The translations under genes and the position numbers were made by a program. Positions 35,202 through 41,648 of a stretch of 64,000 nt of DNA are shown one piece after another. Source of the DNA: Rubrobacter_A sp965214435 (GTDB taxonomy: Bacteria > Actinomycetota > Rubrobacteria > Rubrobacterales > Rubrobacteraceae); NCBI GenBank assembly GCA_965214435.1, contig OZ243960.1, positions 1,798,001 through 1,862,000 on the forward strand, in the 5' to 3' direction. The stretch's first letter is position 1; every line of letters starts with the position of its first letter. The notes under the pieces are model-generated. The model was not told the origin of the DNA and did no database searches. It saw only the letters and a list, made by a program, of their open reading frames with translations.

Positions 35202-36122
35202 ATGGCAGAAGAGCGGAAGCGGGTACTGGTATACGGAGCTACGGGTTCGCAGGCGGGGCCGGTGGCCCGGAGGCTGCTCGGGGAGGGGTGGCACGTCCGG
35301 GTATTGTCGCGGGACGTAGAAAAGGCCGGGTGGCTCGCGGAGGCCGGGGCCGAGGTCGTCGAGGGAGATATGGGGGACCCGGCGAGTCTGCGGGAGGCGA
35401 GTGCCGGGATGGACGCGGTATCTCTATTGGTGCCGTTTTTTGTAGAGAGTCCGGAAGCAGGAGTAGCCTACGGTAAGAACGCGGTAGACGCGGCCCGGGA
35501 GGCGGGGGTCGATGTTATCGTGTGGAACGCGAGCGGGGAGATACCACCGGAGAAGACCGGAAACCCCGGCTTCGACCTGCGCATCGAGGTGTTGCAATAC
35601 TTGTCTGATAGCGGCGTTCCGTACATAGCTCTGGAGCCTACAGCGTACATGGAGAACTTCCTGGGTCCGTGGACGGCGCCGGAGGTGGCGGAGAAAGATG
35701 TATTCGCCTACCCGACCCCGAACGAGGTAAAGATGCAGTGGGTGGCGACGGACGACGTGGCGGCGTTTGCGGTCGAGGCTCTAGGTCGACCGGAGTTGGA
35801 CGGCAGTAGCTTCAAGGTCTGTGGACCGGAGCGGTTGAACGGAGAGGAGATCTCCACCCGCTTCGGGGCCGCTCTCGGCCGCGAGGTATCTTTCCGGCCG
35901 ATGCCCCCGGAGGAGTTCGGCGACATCCTCGACGACGCGTTCGGGCCGGGCGCTGGGGATGCCGCAGCCAGAGGCTACGAGATGGCCTACCAGAACCCGG
36001 AGATGTTTTCGACCAACATAGATGTGTCCCCGACGCTGGAGAAACTGCCCGTGGAGCTTACGACCCTCGAAGCTTGGGTCCGCCAGCACCGGGAAATCTT
36101 CTCCCACGCCCCGGTCCGGTAA
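35202..36122 (+). CDS. NmrA-like NAD(P)-binding protein, 306 aa
   Basis: Atypical SDR of the NmrA/HSCARG/quinone-reductase group. VLVYGATGSQAGPVARRLL near the N-terminus is the GxxGxxG dinucleotide motif. VRVLSRDVEKAGWLAEAGAE and EVVEGDMGDPASLREA are the usual second and third strands. There is no canonical YxxxK. The start ATG 35202 has AGAGGAGT 7 bases upstream and begins MAEERKR just before the first strand; the frame stays open to 35139 but without a site. It may act as an NADPH-dependent reductase or redox sensor, controlled by the divergent HxlR protein. Confidence 0.88.
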   Translation: MAEERKRVLVYGATGSQAGPVARRLLGEGWHVRVLSRDVEKAGWLAEAGAEVVEGDMGDPASLREASAGMDAVSLLVPFFVESPEAGVAYGKNAVDAAREAGVDVIVWNASGEIPPEKTGNPGFDLRIEVLQYLSDSGVPYIALEPTAYMENFLGPWTAPEVAEKDVFAYPTPNEVKMQWVATDDVAAFAVEALGRPELDGSSFKVCGPERLNGEEISTRFGAALGREVSFRPMPPEEFGDILDDAFGPGAGDAAARGYEMAYQNPEMFSTNIDVSPTLEKLPVELTTLEAWVRQHREIFSHAPVR

Positions 36123-36143
36123 GCGGTGCGGTAGAAAGGAGCA

Positions 36144-36779
36144 GTGACGAACATGGTGATAGACGTATACGCGGACGTGGTCTGCCCCTGGTGCTACATC
36201 GGCGAGCGCCGGCTACAGGAGGCACTTTCCTTGAGGCCGGAGGTTGAGGCCGAGGTGCGCTGGCGGCCGTTCCAGTTGCGGCCGGAGATGCCCGAGGGTG
36301 GGCTGCCGTGGCCCGAGTTCTCGCGGGAGAAGTTCGGTGGCGAGGCCGCGGCGCGGGCGGCGTTCGAGCAGGTAACGGGGATTGGGGCTTCGGAAGGCTT
36401 GCGGTTTGACTTCTCCAAGGTGGCGAGCGCTCCGAACACCGTAGATGCGCACCGCTTGATCCTTTTCTCCAGCCGGTACGGGCTCCAGAAGGAGACCGCC
36501 GACGCTCTGTTCAGGGCCTACTTCTCTGAAGGCCGCAACCTAAACGACCACGAAGACCTCGCAGCTGCGGCCACCGAAGCCGGTCTCGACATCAAGGAAG
36601 TCCGCGACTATCTCCCCGGCCCGGATGGTGTGGATGAGGTAAGAGACGCCCAGGAAGACGCGCACCGCAGAGGTGTCAAGGGTGTGCCGCTGTACGTGAT
36701 CGGTGGCCGTTACGCGGTCTCCGGCGCCCAGCCGGTAGAAGTATTTTTACAGGCCCTCGACAAACCTGACGCCGCGTAG
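36144..36779 (+). CDS. DsbA/FrnE-family thiol oxidoreductase, 211 aa
   Basis: Thioredoxin-fold protein of the 2-hydroxychromene-2-carboxylate isomerase/FrnE group. The active-site-like CPWC is in VIDVYADVVCPWCYIGERRL (Cys about 14 and 17). The helical insertion (residues about 60-150) and cis-Pro segment GVKGVPLYVIGGRYAVSGAQ follow. There is no signal peptide, so it acts in the cytoplasm, as FrnE in Deinococcus does. FrnE is linked to oxidative and radiation tolerance there. GTG 36144 (AAAGGA 4 bases upstream) or ATG 36153 is the start. It follows the reductase gene by 21 bases, probably in one operon. Confidence 0.9.
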   Translation: MTNMVIDVYADVVCPWCYIGERRLQEALSLRPEVEAEVRWRPFQLRPEMPEGGLPWPEFSREKFGGEAAARAAFEQVTGIGASEGLRFDFSKVASAPNTVDAHRLILFSSRYGLQKETADALFRAYFSEGRNLNDHEDLAAAATEAGLDIKEVRDYLPGPDGVDEVRDAQEDAHRRGVKGVPLYVIGGRYAVSGAQPVEVFLQALDKPDAA

Positions 36780-36788
36780 AAGAAGTCG

Positions 36789-39359
36789 TTACTCGTACTG
36801 AACGGCTTCCACGATGTTGGTCTTGGCGGCGGAGCGGGCCGGGAGGAGACCGGCGAAGACGCCTATAAACAAGCCGGCGAAGATAGCCGCGATGGCCGGT
36901 AGTGTCGGGTAGTAGAACTGTACCTGGAAGCCACCGGCCCCGCTGCCGAGAACAAAGAGGTAGCCGAGCAGCGACCCGACGGCGATACCGACAAGGCACC
37001 CGATCAGGCTGATCACCACCCCCTCGTCGATGATGAGACGTCCGACCTGCAACCTTGTAGTACCGATGGCCCGCAGAATGCCGATCTCCCGGGTGCGCTC
37101 GAAGACGCTCATCGACAGGGTATTCACCACCCCGAACGCCGAGACCGCCACTGACACGCCCATTATGGCGTAGAAAAATACGTACTGTCGGTTGAAGTCC
37201 TTCTCTATCTGCGCCTTCCACTCGGCGTTGGAGTACAACCCGAGTTGCGGGTAGCCCTGTAGCGTATCCCGGACGTCCGCAGTCACCGCCTGCCGGTCCG
37301 AGCCGGGCTCGGCCTTTATCGCCAGAAAGCCCGCGTCCTTGACGTTGAAGTCTCCGGCCAGCGTGTCGCGGGAAAGGTAGATCCCGGTGCCGCCGCCCAG
37401 TACATCGTTCTCGACCACCCCCGCGACCCGGTACTCTTTAGGCCCGGAAAGCGTCTGTAGCTCAACGGTAGATCCCGGGCTGAGGTTCCGGTCGTTGGCT
37501 AGCTGCTCGCCAACGAGCGCCGCGCCACCCTGCTGTAGCTCCGCGTAGGCGTCGTCCCTGCTGTCAGGCGCGAGGTTGAGGCGGAAGATGTCCGGGTAGT
37601 TCTTGTCCACACCGAAGACGAAGCTTACCTGGTCGCCGTCGCGGCGGATGGTCGAGGCGATGCTGGTCGTGCCTTCTACGCCGGGTATGTTGGAGACCTC
37701 GCTGGCGAGTTCCGGGGAGAAAGTAACGTCGAAGTCCTGGTTTTCCGGTTGGATCACGTAGTCGCTACCCAGGGAGTCTTCGAGGTAAGCCCGGATCGAA
37801 CCTAGAACACTCCCACCGAGCGCGGAGAACGACACGACGAGCGCGATGCCGACCATGAGCGCCGATGCCGTGAGCGCCGTCCGGCCCCGGCTCCGGGAAG
37901 CGTTGCTCGCCGCCATCCGGCCCTCCACCCCGAACAGCAGCCTCAGGATCGGCGAGAACAGCGCGGCCAGCGGCCGGACCAGCGCCGGAATGATGAGCGA
38001 CACACCGAGGAAGGTGCCGATCACGCCGGCTATACCGGAGGCGTAAACGATGCCTTCGAGGTTCGCCGAGAGGTTACGGGCGAGGTAGTAGATCCAGGGC
38101 GCCCCGATCCCAACGAGTACGAGCCCGACGACCGGGGAAAGCCTCGACAGTAGTCGTGCCCTGGCGGACGGAGTACCGGAAGTGCCACCGGCCCGCGAAC
38201 GCATCGCCTCTACCGGGCTGACCCGCCCGGCCCGGAAAGCCGGGTACAGGGCGGCGAGCACCGTAATTATTATCCCGACGACTATCGCCGAGACCAGCGC
38301 GAAGGGGGAGAGGGCCAGCGAGGTGACCTGGAACTGGAAGGCGATCCCGAACAGGTATACGAGGCCGCGGGCCATCAGGTAGCCGAGGCCGACCCCGAGT
38401 ATCGAGCCGAGGATGCCCAGAGCGCCGGCCTCCAGGATGACGGAACGCGCGATCATGCCACGTGTCGAACCCAGAGCCCGGAGCATCCCGAGCTCCCGCG
38501 TCCGCTCCAGGATGGTCATCGAGAGGGCGTTAAAGACCAGGAACGCTCCCACGAACAGCGCAGTCCCGGCAAAGAACAACAGCGCTATCTTAAAGCCCTG
38601 GAACTGGGCGTCTATCTGCTCCGTGCGGGTGGAAGAGCGTTCGACCTGAAAACCGTCGCCGAGCTTTCCGGCGAGGCTGGCTTCCAGGGTGTCCGCCGAA
38701 GTTCCGTCCGCGGAGTCCACGGCGATACCGGAGATTTCTCCCGGCTGGTCAAAGGTCTTCTGGGCGTAGGGGAGCGGCACCATACCGAAGGCGTACCCGC
38801 CGAACGACCCTCCCGCTACGACCAGAGTGCCGACGAGATCTAGTTCCACCGGTCCCTGGGCGGTCGCCACCCGGACGTCATCCCCGAGCTTGAGGCCCGC
38901 CGCCTCGGCCGTGGTCTTGTCCAGCGTGACCTCAGCGCCATTCTCCGGGTAGCGGCCCGCCGCCAAGTCGAAGCCGGTAGCCAGGGCCGCCGTTTGAGGC
39001 TCTACGCCGAAGACTCGCATCCGCTGCACGTCCGGCTGCCCGTCCTCGCCTTCCGTTACCAGCGAGGCCGGGAGCGCGAGCCGGGGGGCCGCCGATTCAA
39101 CGTCCGGTGTGCCGCGCACCTCGTCGAGCGCCGCCTCGTCGAACGCCCCGCTGCCCCCGGCGGCTGTGACGGTCAGGTCCGCGGCCCCGTAAGCTTTGGA
39201 GAACAGGCCCGTAAAAGCGTCGGACATCGTGGTCGAAAGCGTCAGCACCCCGAACACGATGCCCACCCCGAGCACGATGCCGACGGCGGTCAGGACCGTG
39301 CGCTGCAGCCGCGCGCTCAGGTTGCGGAGGCTCAGTCCCGAGTACCGCCGGAGTTTCAA
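36789..39359 (-). CDS. FtsX-type ABC transporter permease, 856 aa
   Basis: Large permease with a duplicated MacB/FtsX layout. TM1 is near residue 20-40, a periplasmic (outer-face) MacB_PCD-like domain at about 45-235, then three helices (245-370). After a linker come two central helices, a second outer domain (about 500-690) and three C-terminal helices. Both FtsX repeats show ERTRELGMLRALGSTR-type coupling segments (the second is ERTREIGILRAIGTTR), which contact the ATPase. It works with the ATPase gene next to it (1-base gap), probably exporting lipids, peptides or antibiotics, or doing mechanotransmission. The substrate is unknown. Confidence 0.92.
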   Translation of the reverse strand: MKLRRYSGLSLRNLSARLQRTVLTAVGIVLGVGIVFGVLTLSTTMSDAFTGLFSKAYGAADLTVTAAGGSGAFDEAALDEVRGTPDVESAAPRLALPASLVTEGEDGQPDVQRMRVFGVEPQTAALATGFDLAAGRYPENGAEVTLDKTTAEAAGLKLGDDVRVATAQGPVELDLVGTLVVAGGSFGGYAFGMVPLPYAQKTFDQPGEISGIAVDSADGTSADTLEASLAGKLGDGFQVERSSTRTEQIDAQFQGFKIALLFFAGTALFVGAFLVFNALSMTILERTRELGMLRALGSTRGMIARSVILEAGALGILGSILGVGLGYLMARGLVYLFGIAFQFQVTSLALSPFALVSAIVVGIIITVLAALYPAFRAGRVSPVEAMRSRAGGTSGTPSARARLLSRLSPVVGLVLVGIGAPWIYYLARNLSANLEGIVYASGIAGVIGTFLGVSLIIPALVRPLAALFSPILRLLFGVEGRMAASNASRSRGRTALTASALMVGIALVVSFSALGGSVLGSIRAYLEDSLGSDYVIQPENQDFDVTFSPELASEVSNIPGVEGTTSIASTIRRDGDQVSFVFGVDKNYPDIFRLNLAPDSRDDAYAELQQGGAALVGEQLANDRNLSPGSTVELQTLSGPKEYRVAGVVENDVLGGGTGIYLSRDTLAGDFNVKDAGFLAIKAEPGSDRQAVTADVRDTLQGYPQLGLYSNAEWKAQIEKDFNRQYVFFYAIMGVSVAVSAFGVVNTLSMSVFERTREIGILRAIGTTRLQVGRLIIDEGVVISLIGCLVGIAVGSLLGYLFVLGSGAGGFQVQFYYPTLPAIAAIFAGLFIGVFAGLLPARSAAKTNIVEAVQYE

Positions 39360-39360
39360 G

Positions 39361-40110
39361 CTAGCTCGTGGACTCCAGGGTCTTTATACGCTCCAGGATA
39401 CCGTCCGCGTCCGGGTCCCGGACCTCATCTACCGGGCGGCCGTCGGCCAGGAAAACCACCCGGTCGGCGGTCGCGGCGGCGCGGGCGTCGTGGGTGACCA
39501 TGATGATCGTCTGTTCGTAGCGGGCGGCGGACTCCCGCAGCAGATCCAGGACCCCCGCTCCGGTCCTAGAGTCGAGGTTGCCAGTCGGTTCGTCGGCCAG
39601 GATAATGTCCGGCTGGCGGACGAGCGCCCGTGCTATAGCGACCCGCTGCTGCTCACCGCCGGAAAGCTCGTCCGGCCGGTGCTCCCGCCTTCCGGAGAGT
39701 CCGACTAGGTCTAACAACTCGTCGAGACGCTCCGCGTATTTCGCCGGTTTTTCGCCCGAGATCAGGGCCGGCAACAATATATTCTCTTCCGCCGACAACG
39801 TCGGTATGAGGTTAAAGAACTGGAACACGAAACCCATCCGCTCCCGCCTGAGCAGCGTAAGCTTTTTGTCGTTCAGCTCCGAAAGCCCGGTCCCGCCGAC
39901 GTACACTTCTCCACCCGAAGGCCGGTCCAGCGCCCCGAGGATGTGTAGCAGCGTACTCTTCCCGGAGCCTGAAGGCCCCATTATGGCGGAGAACTCCCCG
40001 GCTGGGAACGCGAGCGAAACACCCTTCAACGCCCGCACCACTGTAGAACCCTCTCCGTAAACCCTTTCCAGATCCACGGTCTCAACGGCGGTCTTCCGAT
40101 TATTACTCAC
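39361..40110 (-). CDS. ABC transporter ATP-binding protein, LolD/MacB type, 249 aa
   Basis: ATPase partner of the adjacent permease. Walker A is GPSGSGKST, the Q-loop lies in FVFQFFNLIPTLSAEENILL, the signature is LSGGEQQRVAIARAL, Walker B is IILADEPTGNLDS, and the switch His is in MVTHDARAA. I place the start at GTG 40110 (SNNRKTAVETVDLERVYGEG), which gives the usual length; the frame stays open up to 40281 but that extension is Arg/Cys-rich and unlike the family. The next upstream gene, rpsF, is divergent. Confidence 0.93.
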   Translation of the reverse strand: MSNNRKTAVETVDLERVYGEGSTVVRALKGVSLAFPAGEFSAIMGPSGSGKSTLLHILGALDRPSGGEVYVGGTGLSELNDKKLTLLRRERMGFVFQFFNLIPTLSAEENILLPALISGEKPAKYAERLDELLDLVGLSGRREHRPDELSGGEQQRVAIARALVRQPDIILADEPTGNLDSRTGAGVLDLLRESAARYEQTIIMVTHDARAAATADRVVFLADGRPVDEVRDPDADGILERIKTLESTS

Positions 40111-40317
40111 CAAAAAAGTATACCCCGCTCCACAGAGCGGACGGTGAAACCGCCGACACCTACATCCCTCGTGCCGCTGATCCACGGGTCCGGCAGAAAA
40201 GGCGATCCTGCCTACCACCAGCCTCAGAGACTTGCCACTTGCCGGGTACTTCATGATGAGATCCGCGCAGACCGGCGACAAGCACTTCTCGGGTGCTCGT
40301 TTACAGGAGGTTTTACA

Positions 40318-40346
40318 TTGTAACGGGGGGAGCCCGCTGGTAGACT
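40318..40346 (+). promoter_or_regulatory. Candidate promoter of the rpsF operon
   Basis: TTGTAA (40318-40323), a 17-base spacer and TAGACT (40341-40346), the latter matching the actinobacterial -10 pattern. It lies about 85 bases before the rpsF start, leaving a leader that could hold an S6:S18-binding autoregulatory structure. Confidence 0.5.
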
Positions 40347-40431
40347 CTTCTGGTCAGTTAATTGCATAAGCCCCTGCTTTTCCGGGCCGCCTAGTCTTCG
40401 GGGAAGCTGCACCAGACCAGAGGAGGCAAAA

Positions 40432-40782
40432 ATCGACACTTACGAAGTTATGCTCATAGCAATTCCAGAGCTCGACGAGGAGCAGGTAGAGAGTACGCTC
40501 TCGCGGTTCCGCACGATCATCCAGCGGACCGGCGGCGAGGCTGGTGAGTGGAACTACTGGGGCCGGCGTCGTCTGGCCTATGAGATCAACGATCGCCGGG
40601 AAGGTTTCTACGCCGTTATGGAGTTTACCGCCGGCGAGCGGACGCTCGTCGACCTCAAGAGGATACTGCGGGTCTCCGACGACGTGCTGCGGCACATGAT
40701 CGTCAAGCTGCCCCAGAGCTACGTCGAGGACCGCCGGGGCTCTGTAGAGGTGGCCGACGAGTCCGTCCGGGTGCCGAGCTAG
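40432..40782 (+). CDS. rpsF: 30S ribosomal protein bS6, apparently with AUC start, 116 aa
   Basis: Small-subunit protein that pairs with bS18. The first canonical start in frame is ATG 40450, but this would remove the conserved first strand (xTYEVMLI) and leaves the strong AGGAGG (40421-40426) 23 bases away. With codon ATC at 40432 as start, spacing is 5 bases and the product begins M-DTYEVMLIAIPELDEEQ, matching bS6 proteins (M-R.YE...). No ATG, GTG or TTG occurs in between. So either AUC is used as initiator, as AUU is in infC, or the base is a sequencing error for ATG. rpsR follows 43 bases later. Confidence 0.9.
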   Translation: MDTYEVMLIAIPELDEEQVESTLSRFRTIIQRTGGEAGEWNYWGRRRLAYEINDRREGFYAVMEFTAGERTLVDLKRILRVSDDVLRHMIVKLPQSYVEDRRGSVEVADESVRVPS

Positions 40783-40825
40783 CAGACCCGGCTAAGCGCT
40801 AATTTAGATAGGAAGGTTTTGACGA

Positions 40826-41086
40826 ATGGGTAAAAGGAGAGGACCCGGCAAATCCGCCTCGCGGCGGGAGCGTCCGGTAAAAAGCAAGCCGTGCGTGTTT
40901 TGCCAGGAGAACATAACCTACGTAGATTACAAGGACTACAACATGCTGCGGCGGTTCGTTTCGGACCGCGGTAAGATCCGGGCTCGCCGGGTCACCGGAC
41001 TTTGTCCGCAGCACCAGCGGGAGGCCGCCGGCGCCATAAAGCGGGCGCGCGAGATGGCGCTCCTGGCTTACGTGGCCGGACAGTAG
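40826..41086 (+). CDS. rpsR: 30S ribosomal protein bS18, 86 aa
   Basis: Binds next to bS6 on the small-subunit platform. The core VDYKDYNMLRRFVSDRGKIR and CPQHQREAAGAIKRAREMAL are typical. CVFCQE plus the later Cys-Pro-Gln-His gives the CxxC...CxxH zinc-binding form of bS18 (a 'C+' paralogue type) rather than the zinc-free form. ATG 40826 follows GGAAGG. No ssb gene lies between rpsF and rpsR, unlike the common order. Confidence 0.96.
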   Translation: MGKRRGPGKSASRRERPVKSKPCVFCQENITYVDYKDYNMLRRFVSDRGKIRARRVTGLCPQHQREAAGAIKRAREMALLAYVAGQ

Positions 41087-41097
41087 GGAGGTATAAA

Positions 41098-41547
41098 GTG
41101 CAGGTAATACTCAAGCAGGATGTCGAGAAGGTCGGCCAGCGGGGCGACATAGTGGACCTCAGCCGTGGCTACGTCCGCAACTACCTGGTGCCGCGGAACC
41201 TGGCCGAGGTCGCTACCACCGGTAAGCTCGAAGAGGCCCGCCACCAGATGGAAGAGTCCGCCGAGCGCGACCGGCGTATGGCCGAGAGGGCCGAGGAGAT
41301 CGCCGGTATCCTCAACAAGAGCGTTATAACCATCGAGGCCCGTACCGGCGAGGGCGAGCGGCTGTTCGGCTCCGTTACGCCGCAGAATATCGCGTCCGCC
41401 ATCGAGAAGGCCCGCGATATACACATCGACCGCCGCCGCATCCGCCTCGAAGAGCCGATCCGGTCCCTCGGTACCCACCAAGTACCGGTCCAGGTCCACG
41501 GCGATGTCCAGGCTAGCGTCAAGGTTATCGTTGTACCGCGACTCTAG
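41098..41547 (+). CDS. rplI: 50S ribosomal protein bL9, 149 aa
   Basis: Two-domain ribosomal protein. The N-terminal signature is VILKQDVEKVGQRGDIVDLS then RGYVRNYLVPRNLA. It continues with the long connecting helix (ATTGKLEEARHQMEE) and the C-terminal domain (RLFGSVTPQNIASAIEK ... VHGDVQASVKVIVV). The start is GTG 41098 with GGGAGGT at 41086-41092; the frame is open further up but that part overlaps rpsR. A terminator follows. Confidence 0.96.
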   Translation: MQVILKQDVEKVGQRGDIVDLSRGYVRNYLVPRNLAEVATTGKLEEARHQMEESAERDRRMAERAEEIAGILNKSVITIEARTGEGERLFGSVTPQNIASAIEKARDIHIDRRRIRLEEPIRSLGTHQVPVQVHGDVQASVKVIVVPRL

Positions 41548-41585
41548 GTACACGGTCGACCTCAACTAGAGGCTTAATAACGAGG

Positions 41586-41614
41586 GGTCCCGGCCTTGAG
41601 TCGGGGCCTTTTTT
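41586..41614 (+). terminator. Intrinsic terminator between rplI and dnaB
   Basis: GGTCCCG (41586-41592) pairs with CGGGGCC (41602-41608, one G:U), followed by TTTTTT (41609-41614). It suggests that dnaB is at least partly expressed separately from the ribosomal genes, or by read-through. Confidence 0.75.
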
Positions 41615-41648
41615 GCTGCATTCTATGTGGATGGAGCGCCGGGGAAGG

